This document shows positions 16,107 to 25,685 of a stretch of 64,000 nucleotides of DNA, piece by piece. The notes below the pieces were generated by a model, which was not told the origin of the DNA, ran no database searches, and saw nothing but the letters and a program-made list of their open reading frames with translations. Within the stretch, counting starts at the first letter, position 1. Every line of letters begins with the position of its first letter. The DNA comes from Flavitalea plasmicola (GTDB taxonomy: Bacteria; Bacteroidota; Bacteroidia; Chitinophagales; Chitinophagaceae). The position numbers and the translations under genes were made by a program. The DNA is taken from NCBI RefSeq assembly GCF_030546645.1, contig NZ_JAUOTO010000001.1:558001-622000 (forward strand), given 5' to 3'.

Positions 16107-19100
16107 ATGAGTTTTAAGGCTCTTTGCCAATACCCGCGGCCATCGCGGGCATGGCTCACCAAAACTGCACGCGTGGCAAAAATCTTTTCTATCATCATGC
16201 TGGCGGGCTGTCTGCAATTAAGCGCCAGCGGCTATTCGCAGAATGTGACCTTGTCGAGGAACAATGTATCGCTGGTCACTGTCTTCCAGGAGATGCAAAA
16301 GCAGACCGGGTTCAATTTCCTGTACACGTATGAGGACTTGGAGCGGGCAGGCAATATCAATGTCGACCTGCGTAATGTCCCTATCTGGGAGGCAGTGTCT
16401 GCCTGTCTGCATGGCAAACCGCTGACCTTTTCCATTGTAGACAGGACAGTGGTGATCAAGTACAATGCGCCCGTGATCGTGATGACCGAAGCGGACAAGG
16501 TGCCTCCGACGATCACGGTACGTGGGCATGTGGCTGATAGCACGGGCGCTCCGCTGTCGGGGGCCACGGTGATGATCAAAGGTTCCACCAAAGGCACCAA
16601 GACCAATGTAAAGGGTGATTTCGAGATGAAGGACATCCCTTCCACTGCCACGCTGGTGATCTCTTTCACGGGATATATAGACAAGGAGATTGTCCCCAGT
16701 GCCGATATGACGATGTATATCGTGCTGAAGCCCAGCCTGGACATCCTGGACGCCACAGTCATCCAGGCGTATGGCACTACTTCCAGGCGTTACAATGTCG
16801 GGTCCATCGCAACGGTGGATGCGGTTACGATCTCCAAGCAGCCGGTGACGAATGTGTTATTGGCGCTGCAAGGGCAGGCAGCTGGTCTGGCCATCAATGC
16901 CATGAACGGCGTGCCCGGCTCCAAGGTACTGGTGCAGGTTCGCGGTCAAAATACCCTCCTGAGCGACCCTTCCAACGCCGGCCTGTTCAAGCCGTATGAC
17001 CAGCCGCTTTTTCTTGTCGACGGTGTGCCTTTTGCCCCTCAGAACGTCAGTATCACACAGCTGGCGACGTTGGCTAACCCTCAAAGTTTCAGCGGCGGTA
17101 TCAACCAGAACGGAGGGCTTAGTCCCTTCAACGGTATCAATCCGGCCGATATAGAGTCCATCAGCATCCTGAAAGATGCGGATGCCACCTCCATCTATGG
17201 AACACAAGGCTCGAACGGTGTGATCCTGATCACGACCAAGAAAGGCAAACCGGGTAAGGCTGTCTTCAACCTGAATGTCAATAGCAGCTTTAACACCAAT
17301 GCGCGGAAGATCAAATTCATGAATACGCAGCAGTACCTGCAGATGCGGAAAGACGCCTTTGCCGCCGATGGTCTAACGCCCAGCAGTGACCCGTATGACC
17401 AGGCGTACGCACCGGACCTTACGCTGTTTGATCAGAACAAGTATACCGACTGGCCAAAGTTGATCTTTGGAAAGACATCCACCAACACGGACGTACACGC
17501 GAGTCTTTCGGGCGGAAGTTACACGGATGTGTTCATGATATCCGCTGGCTATACCCGGTCCAACTTCAATTTCCCCGGCGACTTTTATGACCAGCGATTG
17601 TCTTTACATACCAATATGCGTCATACCTCTGCAGACAACCATCTGACAGTAGAGTTCGGTATGGATTATAGCTATACCAGGAATTATACCACCGGTTTTC
17701 CCGGTGCCCAACGGATCGTCTCCCCACCCAATACACCCGATCTGCTGGATTCGGCAGGCAACCTGGTATGGAACTATAAGGGTTATGATCTGACCCAACT
17801 GCAATTCTATTCGAATCTCCTAAAGCCCATGTGGGTGCAAGGCCATAACCTGAACAGCACGCTTCGCGTCGGCTATAAGATCTTTTCTTCCCTGAATTTT
17901 TCCCTCAATATGGGTTATAGCCGTTTTACGTCATATGATCACACCGAAAACCCTGCAAAGTCCCAGAGTCCCCTGTATGTATATACATCAGCCGAATTCA
18001 ACAGCAGTACTTTTCAAACCATTAACGTGGAACCACAGCTGGACTACTCGAACAGGCTCGGCAGGGGCATGCTTTCCGTCCTGGCAGGCGCCACGTATAA
18101 GAAGAGCCTTTCTGAAAAAAATTCATTGACGGGATATAATTATGCCAATGACAACCTGATGGGGTCTATCAACGGCGCTGCATCCACCTATAACTGGCAG
18201 GATATGAGCCTGTATAAATACGCAGCCGCATTTGCGCGTATCAAGTATATCTATGACCAGAAGTATATTCTTAGCCTGGCAGGGAGAAGGGATGGCTCGA
18301 GCAATTTTGGTCCCGGTAACCAGTTTGGCAGTTTCGGATCAGTAGGTGCAGGTTGGATCTTTTCTGAAGAGATGCCATTCAAATCGCTGAAGCCCGTATG
18401 GAGCTTTGGCAAGCTGTCCGGCAGCTATGGGACCACCGGTTCGGACGGTATCGCGCCTTATAATTACCAGCCTTTGTGGACGGCGGGCTATTCCAGCACA
18501 CCTCCCTTCCAGGGAGTCGTGCCCAATTTCCCACAGAACCTGTACAACCCGAACTACAGCTGGGCCCTGAAAAAGTCGCTGAATATCGCCATGGACCTGG
18601 GCTTCTTCCATGACAGGGTGCTGCTGAACGCCACCTGGTATCGTGAGCGGGAAGGCAATCAGCTGTCAGCCTATCCCCTGCCCGGGCATGTTGGATTCCC
18701 CTCCGTGATACAGAACGTAATGGCCGTCATCCAGAACACTGGTTGGGAATTCTCACTCAATTCTACCAATATCAAGACAAAGGATTTCACCTGGAACACG
18801 AATTTCAATATCACGTTCAACCGGAACAAGCTGGTGGATTTTCCCAACCTGCAATACTCTACCTACAAGAACCAGTATGTCATCGGGAAGCCCGTTTCTA
18901 CTGTAATGGGCTACAAGTATAAAGGCATCAATCCCTCCACCGGCCTGTTTGAATACTATGATAAAGACGGGAAAGTCACCACCAACCCCGATTACCGGAC
19001 GGTGGAGGAAGGCGGAGACAGGATGCCTATCGCCAACAGGGAGGTAAAATACATGGGCGGTTTTGGCAATACGCTAACGTATAAGAACCTCAGCCTGTAT

Positions 19101-19538
19101 GTATTCTTCCAGTTCTCCAGCCAGATGGCGCCCAGCTGGCTGTCCACCCTCTACAGCTCCAACGCTATAGGTCTCAGCATGAACAACCAGCCCGTCGAAG
19201 CGCTGAATTACTGGAAGCATCCGGGTGATCAAACGCAGATCGGAAAGCTCACTACAAATTACAGCACTCTTACTTATCAGTCTTCGTCCAGCTTCTCCGG
19301 CTCTTCCGGGGCCTATGTCAACGATACCTATATGCGGCTCAAGACGGTGTCCTTGTCTTATGCTTTGCCGGAAGGCGTGCTGAAGAGATGGCATATGAAG
19401 GAGTGCCGTGCGTTTGTGAACGCGCAGAACCTGCTGACATTTACGAATTACAAGGTGACTGACCCTGAACAGTTCAACGAATTTGCCACCTTCCCTATTC
19501 AGCGTATCGTCGCTGCGGGATTGTCATTCAATTTTTAA
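16107..19538 (+). CDS. SusC/RagA-type TonB-dependent outer-membrane transporter with STN domain
   Basis: A 1143-residue outer-membrane transporter. The order is: signal peptide (~25-44, KIFSIIMLAGCLQLSASGYS), STN signalling domain (~50-115, VSLVTVFQEMQKQTGFNFLY), carboxypeptidase-regulatory-like domain (~135-220, GHVADSTGAPLSGATVMIKG), plug (~230-380, LFLVDGVPF and SILKDADATSIYGTQGSNG), then a barrel to the C-terminal F-N-F. It imports large ligands with TonB energy, together with the SusD protein 17 bases downstream. The STN domain links it to the FecR/sigma pair upstream. The ligand is unknown. No glycosidase or peptidase follows; instead ABC and MutS-like genes do, which is unusual for a glycan-use locus. 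Confidence 0.95.
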   Translation: MSFKALCQYPRPSRAWLTKTARVAKIFSIIMLAGCLQLSASGYSQNVTLSRNNVSLVTVFQEMQKQTGFNFLYTYEDLERAGNINVDLRNVPIWEAVSACLHGKPLTFSIVDRTVVIKYNAPVIVMTEADKVPPTITVRGHVADSTGAPLSGATVMIKGSTKGTKTNVKGDFEMKDIPSTATLVISFTGYIDKEIVPSADMTMYIVLKPSLDILDATVIQAYGTTSRRYNVGSIATVDAVTISKQPVTNVLLALQGQAAGLAINAMNGVPGSKVLVQVRGQNTLLSDPSNAGLFKPYDQPLFLVDGVPFAPQNVSITQLATLANPQSFSGGINQNGGLSPFNGINPADIESISILKDADATSIYGTQGSNGVILITTKKGKPGKAVFNLNVNSSFNTNARKIKFMNTQQYLQMRKDAFAADGLTPSSDPYDQAYAPDLTLFDQNKYTDWPKLIFGKTSTNTDVHASLSGGSYTDVFMISAGYTRSNFNFPGDFYDQRLSLHTNMRHTSADNHLTVEFGMDYSYTRNYTTGFPGAQRIVSPPNTPDLLDSAGNLVWNYKGYDLTQLQFYSNLLKPMWVQGHNLNSTLRVGYKIFSSLNFSLNMGYSRFTSYDHTENPAKSQSPLYVYTSAEFNSSTFQTINVEPQLDYSNRLGRGMLSVLAGATYKKSLSEKNSLTGYNYANDNLMGSINGAASTYNWQDMSLYKYAAAFARIKYIYDQKYILSLAGRRDGSSNFGPGNQFGSFGSVGAGWIFSEEMPFKSLKPVWSFGKLSGSYGTTGSDGIAPYNYQPLWTAGYSSTPPFQGVVPNFPQNLYNPNYSWALKKSLNIAMDLGFFHDRVLLNATWYREREGNQLSAYPLPGHVGFPSVIQNVMAVIQNTGWEFSLNSTNIKTKDFTWNTNFNITFNRNKLVDFPNLQYSTYKNQYVIGKPVSTVMGYKYKGINPSTGLFEYYDKDGKVTTNPDYRTVEEGGDRMPIANREVKYMGGFGNTLTYKNLSLYVFFQFSSQMAPSWLSTLYSSNAIGLSMNNQPVEALNYWKHPGDQTQIGKLTTNYSTLTYQSSSSFSGSSGAYVNDTYMRLKTVSLSYALPEGVLKRWHMKECRAFVNAQNLLTFTNYKVTDPEQFNEFATFPIQRIVAAGLSFNF

Positions 19539-19555
19539 ACTGCTAATCGATCATC

Positions 19556-20956
19556 ATGAGAAGAAGATCATTTCTATATACTATTGGCGCCGGCAGTCTG
19601 CTGCTGCTGGGCGTATCCTGCAAGAAGCTCATCGAAATACCACCCAATCCCCCTACCGCGATCACAGAAGCGCAACAATTTTCCGACAGCGCTACCACGA
19701 TGGCCGCCGTCGCGGGGGTTTACACTTATGGCGCCTATGGCATGGGTTTTACCTTCAATGACGGTCAGCTGTCATGGTCAACCGGCGTTTCCGGCGACGA
19801 GCTGGTCTATGCCGGCAGCAGCAGCAATGCGGAGGTGAAGCAGTTCTATGACAACGGCCTGACACCCATCAATGGCGTTTTGAGCACCAGCTGGACTTCA
19901 CCTTATACAGGAATATATCCTGTGAACGTGATCATGGAAAGGGTGGAAAATAGCCCTGCGCTCTCCGCCACCCTTAAAAGACGGGTGAAATCCGAAATGA
20001 AGGTTGTTCGTGCCCTTTATTACTTTAACCTGGTCAATCTCTTTGGTCCGGTGCCTATCGTAACGAGCTCCGACTACAGGGCCAATACGTTGCTGGGCCG
20101 TGGTTCTGTCGACTCGGTATATGGGCTGGTTTTCTCCGACCTGGAAGATGCCATGCAAGGCCTTGCCGTGGATTATCCATCGGATGGACACGCCCGTCCC
20201 AACCTCTATACGGCCGAGTTCCTGCTGGCCAAGGCGCGCTTGTATCGCGGGGAATGGCAGAAGGCCCTCGATGCGGCGAACGACATCATCGAATCGCATG
20301 TATATACACTGGAAACAGACCTGAACAATGTCTTTTTGCGCGGCAGCACGGAGGCTATCTGGCAGATACCGGCCGTTGGTCCGTATTCCACCACCGCGGA
20401 GGCTGCCCAATTCATTCCCTATGCCCCAGGGGTTGTGCCTAGCTATATTCTCTCCCCTTCGCTGTTGAATGCATTTGAACCCGACGATCAGCGGCTGGTG
20501 AATTGGGCCAACAAAATAACGGTCAATACCGGCGGTGTGGATAGAGACGTTTATCATCCTTACAAGTATAAGAATTACTATCCGGGTAGTACTACAGAGG
20601 ACTTTATGGTCTTCCGGCTGGCGGACCTGTATCTCATCCGTGCCGAGGCCGCTGCGCACCTGGACAATACAAGTCAGGCAATTGACGACATCGATGAGGT
20701 ACGGACAAGGGCCGGCCTCGCCGGGACCGCAGCCGTCACGAAGGACGAAGTGCTTGCAGCGGTGGCGAAAGAACGTTTCACCGAGCTGTTCACGGAATGG
20801 GGCAACCGCTGGTTCGACCTGAAGCGGACAGGCACAATCGATGCGGTGTTGGGCGCTGAAAAGCCAAACTGGAAACCGTTCTGTGCCCTGTATCCCGTGC
20901 CCAGGAGCCAGATCATCCTCGACCCTAATCTGAAGCAAAATCCAGGCTATAATTAA
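19556..20956 (+). CDS. SusD/RagB-type surface lipoprotein
   Basis: A 466-residue lipoprotein with lipobox LLLGVSC (Cys at about residue 22). TPR-like helices match the SusD/RagB family: VKSEMKVVRALYYFNLVNLFG in the N-terminal part is the most recognisable, followed by ADLYLIRAEAAAHL and the C-terminal FTEWGNRWFDLKR, ending PGYN. SusD proteins form the lid on the SusC barrel and capture ligand at the cell surface. It directly follows SusC (17-base gap) and is 15 bases from the ABC ATPase gene. The length is slightly below the usual ~500-600 residues, which points to a compact ligand site. Confidence 0.93.
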   Translation: MRRRSFLYTIGAGSLLLLGVSCKKLIEIPPNPPTAITEAQQFSDSATTMAAVAGVYTYGAYGMGFTFNDGQLSWSTGVSGDELVYAGSSSNAEVKQFYDNGLTPINGVLSTSWTSPYTGIYPVNVIMERVENSPALSATLKRRVKSEMKVVRALYYFNLVNLFGPVPIVTSSDYRANTLLGRGSVDSVYGLVFSDLEDAMQGLAVDYPSDGHARPNLYTAEFLLAKARLYRGEWQKALDAANDIIESHVYTLETDLNNVFLRGSTEAIWQIPAVGPYSTTAEAAQFIPYAPGVVPSYILSPSLLNAFEPDDQRLVNWANKITVNTGGVDRDVYHPYKYKNYYPGSTTEDFMVFRLADLYLIRAEAAAHLDNTSQAIDDIDEVRTRAGLAGTAAVTKDEVLAAVAKERFTELFTEWGNRWFDLKRTGTIDAVLGAEKPNWKPFCALYPVPRSQIILDPNLKQNPGYN

Positions 20957-20971
20957 ATATGTTTCTTTTAT

Positions 20972-21901
20972 ATGAGTAATTCCATTGTCAAAATCGAGCA
21001 CCTCTCCCACAAATACAGCACTAGCTGGGCTATACGGGACATCAATATCGAGATATCGTCCAGCGGTATCGTAGGTCTGCTAGGCTCCAATGGCGCCGGC
21101 AAGTCGACGACCATGAACATCCTCTGCGGCGCCCTGAACCAGACGGAAGGTACCGTACTGATCAACGGCATCAATATCCGGGAGCAACCGGAGCTGGCCA
21201 AAAGAGAAATAGGCTTTCTCCCCCAGAACCCGCCCCTGTATATGGACCTCACCGTGGATGAATACCTGGTTTATTGTGCCGCCCTACGGAAAATGGAAAA
21301 GAGCACTGTCCGCCCTGCCATCGAGGATGCCAAGCAACGCTGCGGTATTGCTCATTTCAGCAATCGTCTGTTGCGCAATTTATCCGGCGGCTATCGTCAG
21401 CGGGTGGGTATTGCGCAGGCCATCATGCACCGGCCGAAACTGGTGGTACTGGATGAACCTACGAATGGTCTTGACCCTAACCAGATCATCGAAGTCCGTG
21501 CCCTTATAAAAGAGATCGCCGCCGACCGGGCGGTGATCTTCTCCTCTCACATTTTGTCGGAAGTGCAGCTGCTTTGCAAGGAGATCAAGATGATCGAGGG
21601 CGGCCGCATTGTATTTGCCGACACCATGGATGCCTTCAATAACTATGTGGAGCCGCACAGTGTGCTGATGCGGATGGAGAATCCCCCGTCCGAGACGGAG
21701 CTGTTGTCGATACCTGGAGCGACCAAAGTCGATTTTTTGACTGAAAGACAGATCAGGCTTTACTTCAGCGGAGACCCTTCTATTTCCGGCAGGATCATCG
21801 AGTCCAGCGTCCAGAAAGGCTGGGAGCTGCGGGAGATCAACCTGGACAAGAGCTCACTTGATGAAATATTTGCACAACTATCAAATCACTCTTCCAAATA
21901 A
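20972..21901 (+). CDS. ABC transporter ATP-binding protein (GldA-like)
   Basis: A 309-residue cytoplasmic ATPase. Walker A is GSNGAGKST (~38-46), the Q-loop is FLPQNPPLYMDLTV, the signature is LSGGYRQR, and Walker B is LVVLDEPTNGLDP; the H-switch is SSHILSEV. The C-terminal ~80 residues are the accessory domain typical of the CcmA/GldA/NatA-type exporters. The closest recognisable pattern is GldA, which works with GldF and GldG in gliding bacteria. It is 8 bases before the permease/GldG fusion and clearly forms one transporter with it. Direction of transport is probably outward, but the substrate is unknown. Confidence 0.92.
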   Translation: MSNSIVKIEHLSHKYSTSWAIRDINIEISSSGIVGLLGSNGAGKSTTMNILCGALNQTEGTVLINGINIREQPELAKREIGFLPQNPPLYMDLTVDEYLVYCAALRKMEKSTVRPAIEDAKQRCGIAHFSNRLLRNLSGGYRQRVGIAQAIMHRPKLVVLDEPTNGLDPNQIIEVRALIKEIAADRAVIFSSHILSEVQLLCKEIKMIEGGRIVFADTMDAFNNYVEPHSVLMRMENPPSETELLSIPGATKVDFLTERQIRLYFSGDPSISGRIIESSVQKGWELREINLDKSSLDEIFAQLSNHSSK

Positions 21902-21909
21902 AAGCTTAC

Positions 21910-24348
21910 ATGAAAACGACCTTCAAGATCGCCAGGACGGAACTGGCCATGCTTTTTTATTCGCCTATAGCCTGGTTCCTGCTGGTGGCCTTCCTTTTTC
22001 AGGCAGGTCTGGCATATACCAATGCCATCGAAAACTTTCTAACCCAGCAGCAGATGGGCGGAGCGTATGTCAAATACATAAAATTCATCACCGCTAATGT
22101 TTATGGACCGCCGTATGGCATCTGGTCGTCACTGTCCAACAAGCTGTACCTGTATCTGCCTTTGCTTACCATGGGCCTGATGAGCCGTGAGATCAGCAGC
22201 GGCACCATCAAGCTGCTGTATTCGTCTCCCACCAAGATCAGGGAGATCATCTTCGGCAAATTCATTTGCATGATGATGTACAATCTCTTCCTGATAGGGA
22301 TACTTGGCATCATCGTCATTTGCGGTGTCAACAATATACAAAATGCCGATGCGGGTATGCTGTTGACCGGGTTGCTGGGGATGTACCTGTTGCTCTGCAC
22401 GTATGCGGCTATCGGACTCTTCATGTCCAGCCTCACCTCTTACCAGGTAGTGGCGGCGTTATGCACGCTGGTGGTGCTGGCTGCGCTGAGCTATGTCGGG
22501 CAGATATGGCAGGACATCGATTTTGTCCGGGACCTTACATATTTTCTCTCTATTTCCGGCCGGGCGGACACTATGCTGGCGGGGCTCATCACGACGAAAG
22601 ACGTTTTTTATTTCGTGGCTATCATTACTATGTTCCTCAGCTTTTGTATCTATAAGCTACAATCGGACCGGGAGTCGAAGCCTACCCTGGTAAAGGTCGG
22701 CCGCTATGCTTTGATCGTCGTTTGTGTGCTGGCATTGGGTTATCTCACTTCCCGGCCCCGGTTTACGGGATACTATGACGCTACCACCACAAAGACGATG
22801 ACGCTGACGGCCAGCGGCCAGGAGATCATGAGACAGACGGGCGACACTACGCTGGAAGTCACTTCTTATATCAACCTGCTGGATAATTTCTTCTGGTACG
22901 GGCGTCCTGATCAGCGTAATGCGGACATGTCCCGCTGGGAGCAATACCTGCGATTCAAGCCGGACATCAAGTTCAAGTATGTTTACTATTATGACAGTGT
23001 CGCGGATAAGAATTTCTATAAATTTAATCCGGGACAGTCTATAGACTCGCTGGCAGTGAAATATGCCAAGTCGATGAAGATCAATATGAGCCTGTTCAAG
23101 ACGCCGGCCGAGATCAGGAAGATGGTGGACTTGTCGGGTGAGCAGGGCCGGTATGTCATGCAGCTGAAATATAAGGATAAGATGACATTTTTACGGCTGT
23201 TCAATGATCAGCTGGTATTCCCTACCGAGACGGAGACAGGCGCCGCCATCAAACGTTTGCAGCAGGCGAATTTGCCGAAGATAGCCTTTGTGACGGGAGA
23301 ACTGGAGCGCAGCATCGACAAAGCCGGTGACAGGCATTATAAAGTGCTGACCAATGATATTACGTTCAGGTATTCGCTGATCAACCAGGGATTCGATGTG
23401 ATGTCGCTGTCTTTGAAAGAGCAGGACATCCCTGCGGATATTACAGCGCTGGTGATCGCCGATCCCAAAGTGTCGTTCGATACAGTGGCTTTGTCAAAGA
23501 TCAAGGCGTATATCGCGGCAGGCGGCAATCTGCTGGTAGCGGGCGAGCCGGGCAAGCAGGAGATACTGAATCCTGTCCTGAAGGAGCTGGGGGTACAGTT
23601 GAAAGAGGGAATGCTGGTGGAGCCAAACAAGGATTTCTCTCCGTCGCTGATCAAGCCCCTGCTGTCGTCGAAGGCGGCTGGCTTTACAAGGAAGCTGCAG
23701 GATGATAAGGACGACAGCCTGGTTACCACGATGTTTGGTGCAGCGGCGCTGACCTATGATACTCATAGCGGCTTTGCCGTGGATACATTACTGGCCACGG
23801 TGGCGGGCGGTGGTTGGAATAAGAAAATAAAACCCACCGAGGATATGATCCAGGCGGCGGAGGATGCCACGGGCGACCCAAGTTCAGGTGGAGCTACAGT
23901 GATGATTGCGTCCGCAGGCGGGCCTTCGGCAACAGCCATGCCGGAAAATGATGGAAAGCCAAAGGAAAACGGGGCCTGGAAAGGGTTGTCCTTCTCTCCG
24001 GAGCAAGGGGACGAAAAGGGATCGATGGTTGTCGCATTGGGGCTCTCCCGTACCGTTAACGGAAAGCAGCAGCGAATAGTGGTATCCGGTGATGCGGACT
24101 TTTTAAGTAACTCCGAGTTGGGCAGGAGTAATATACAAAACAGTAACTTTGACTTCAGCACAGGCGTCTTCAGCTGGTTTGCGAATGGCAAATTCCCCAT
24201 CGACAGCTACCGGCCGCCTTCGAAAGACAGGCGCCTGACGTTGACGGATGGCAGTTTCTATTTCCTGAAAGTGATGTTAATGGGAGTTCTGCCCGGCATC
24301 CTGGTGATCATTGGCGCCGTCGTTTTGATCAGGAGAAAAAGAAAATAG
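21910..24348 (+). CDS. ABC-2 permease fused to a GldG-like periplasmic domain
   Basis: An 812-residue fusion. Residues 1-250 are an ABC-2-type permease with about six helices (AWFLLVAFLFQAGLAY, LYLPLLTMGLMSREISSGT, YNLFLIGILGIIVICGV). A further helix at ~266-281 opens a GldG/ABC_transp_aux-type region (~285-780), with IAFVTGELERSIDKAGDRHY and AYIAAGGNLLVAGEPG. A last membrane helix (~786-806) is followed by RRKRK. In Flavobacterium, GldF and GldG are separate; here they are one chain. The N-terminal ABC-2 part pairs with the ATPase just upstream. The GldG portion may act as a periplasmic adaptor. It is 5 bases from the first MutS-like gene. Confidence 0.88.
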   Translation: MKTTFKIARTELAMLFYSPIAWFLLVAFLFQAGLAYTNAIENFLTQQQMGGAYVKYIKFITANVYGPPYGIWSSLSNKLYLYLPLLTMGLMSREISSGTIKLLYSSPTKIREIIFGKFICMMMYNLFLIGILGIIVICGVNNIQNADAGMLLTGLLGMYLLLCTYAAIGLFMSSLTSYQVVAALCTLVVLAALSYVGQIWQDIDFVRDLTYFLSISGRADTMLAGLITTKDVFYFVAIITMFLSFCIYKLQSDRESKPTLVKVGRYALIVVCVLALGYLTSRPRFTGYYDATTTKTMTLTASGQEIMRQTGDTTLEVTSYINLLDNFFWYGRPDQRNADMSRWEQYLRFKPDIKFKYVYYYDSVADKNFYKFNPGQSIDSLAVKYAKSMKINMSLFKTPAEIRKMVDLSGEQGRYVMQLKYKDKMTFLRLFNDQLVFPTETETGAAIKRLQQANLPKIAFVTGELERSIDKAGDRHYKVLTNDITFRYSLINQGFDVMSLSLKEQDIPADITALVIADPKVSFDTVALSKIKAYIAAGGNLLVAGEPGKQEILNPVLKELGVQLKEGMLVEPNKDFSPSLIKPLLSSKAAGFTRKLQDDKDDSLVTTMFGAAALTYDTHSGFAVDTLLATVAGGGWNKKIKPTEDMIQAAEDATGDPSSGGATVMIASAGGPSATAMPENDGKPKENGAWKGLSFSPEQGDEKGSMVVALGLSRTVNGKQQRIVVSGDADFLSNSELGRSNIQNSNFDFSTGVFSWFANGKFPIDSYRPPSKDRRLTLTDGSFYFLKVMLMGVLPGILVIIGAVVLIRRKRK

Positions 24349-24353
24349 TAAAC

Positions 24354-25685
24354 ATGCGATTTACAACGGATCAGCAAACATTGGATGACCTGCGTCTTTT
24401 TGGCAAGGGCGGTGAAGAATCCATTTATCAGCAGTTCAACCGTACGGCTACCCGTGGCGGCGCTGCGATACTGGAAGAATGGTTCCGTTACCCCTTGTCC
24501 GATGAGCGTCACATCAACGAGCGGAGTAGCATCATCAGGTATTTTTCCGGGACGGGGCAGGCTTTTCCGCTCAGACCGGAGCTTTTCGACCAGATAGAGC
24601 AGTACCTGGCCAACCAGGACGAGCGAAGCCGGCTGACAGGCAGAGAGCAAAGCCTGAAGGATAGGATGTCGGGCCTGATCGCAGAAGATAGCCAGTATAA
24701 GACCATCCACCAGGGCGTCGTGGCGCTTGTCGAGGTGGTGCATGTGCTTCGCGGCATCGATCTGGGAATACCAGCAGAAAAGGAGGGATTGGAGACGTTG
24801 CTGGCTGAACCGGTGTTTGTCGGGCTGTCTCAGCTGCCTTTTAAGGGTAAACTGCCCTATGAAAAGGTGGCGGCGCATGACACTCAGCTGCGCTTCCGCC
24901 ACCGGGACAGCGTTCGCCGCCTGCTGCAGCGGATCTATGTTCTCGATGTCTATATTTCTGTGGCCGCCGTGGCACGGCAGCGAGGCTTTGCTTTTGCAGA
25001 GGCGCTGCCGAAAGGCAGGCTCTTCCTTGAGCTAAATGGCCTTTATCACCCCGGTGTGCCCAACGCCGTGTCGAATGACCTGACCATCACGCCGGAGAGC
25101 AATATCATCTTTCTAACGGGCGCCAATATGGCCGGTAAGTCTACATTCATGAAGTCATTAGGCATCGCCCTGTTCCTGGGGCACATGGGTATGCCCGTGC
25201 CGGCTTCGTCCATGGTCTTTTCCGTACGGGATGCTATCTATACTACCATCAATCTCTCCGATAACCTGAATGCCGGTGCCAGCCATTTCTATGCGGAGGT
25301 GCTCCGGGTTAAGAAAGTGGCCCGGGAGCTTAGTCTTGGAAAAAGCCTCTTCGTCATTTTCGACGAGCTGTTCCGGGGCACCAATGTAAAGGACGCGTAT
25401 GAGGCCACGGTAGCGCTGACGTCGGCGTTCGCCGGTCACAAAGATTCCATCTTCGTGATCTCTACGCACATCATCGAGGCCGGCGACGTGCTGAAAGAGC
25501 GGCATGACAATATCTATTTCACCTACCTGCCTACCCGTATGCAGGGGACCAAGCCTGTCTATACCTATACGCTGGAAAAAGGCATCACCGCGGACAGGCA
25601 TGGCATGATCATCATTAACAATGAAGGCATCCTGGAAAGGCTGAAGAGCGGAAAGCCGAAGATCACAAAAAACAGACTGGTATGA
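24354..25685 (+). CDS. MutS-like ATPase without mismatch-recognition domain (copy 1)
   Basis: A 443-residue cytoplasmic ATPase. Residues ~5-65 resemble the start of the MutS core/lever (TLDDLRLFGKGGEESIYQQF, then TRGGAAILEEWF and INERSSIIRYF). The ATPase domain is at ~235-430, with Walker A TGANMAGKST (255-264), Walker B VIFDELFRGTN (334-344) and the switch histidine in STHI. The N-terminal mismatch-binding domain I (Phe-x-Glu) and connector domain II of true MutS are absent, and there is no Smr domain as in MutS2. So it is a MutS-related protein, not a mismatch-repair MutS. Its stop overlaps the start of a second copy by four bases. Function in this operon is unknown. Confidence 0.85.
   Translation: MRFTTDQQTLDDLRLFGKGGEESIYQQFNRTATRGGAAILEEWFRYPLSDERHINERSSIIRYFSGTGQAFPLRPELFDQIEQYLANQDERSRLTGREQSLKDRMSGLIAEDSQYKTIHQGVVALVEVVHVLRGIDLGIPAEKEGLETLLAEPVFVGLSQLPFKGKLPYEKVAAHDTQLRFRHRDSVRRLLQRIYVLDVYISVAAVARQRGFAFAEALPKGRLFLELNGLYHPGVPNAVSNDLTITPESNIIFLTGANMAGKSTFMKSLGIALFLGHMGMPVPASSMVFSVRDAIYTTINLSDNLNAGASHFYAEVLRVKKVARELSLGKSLFVIFDELFRGTNVKDAYEATVALTSAFAGHKDSIFVISTHIIEAGDVLKERHDNIYFTYLPTRMQGTKPVYTYTLEKGITADRHGMIIINNEGILERLKSGKPKITKNRLV

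Noticed and set aside
19898-21010. 370-codon open frame on the minus strand
   Set aside because: It lies wholly opposite the SusD gene, has no recognisable motif and follows the GC-rich codon pattern of the real gene.
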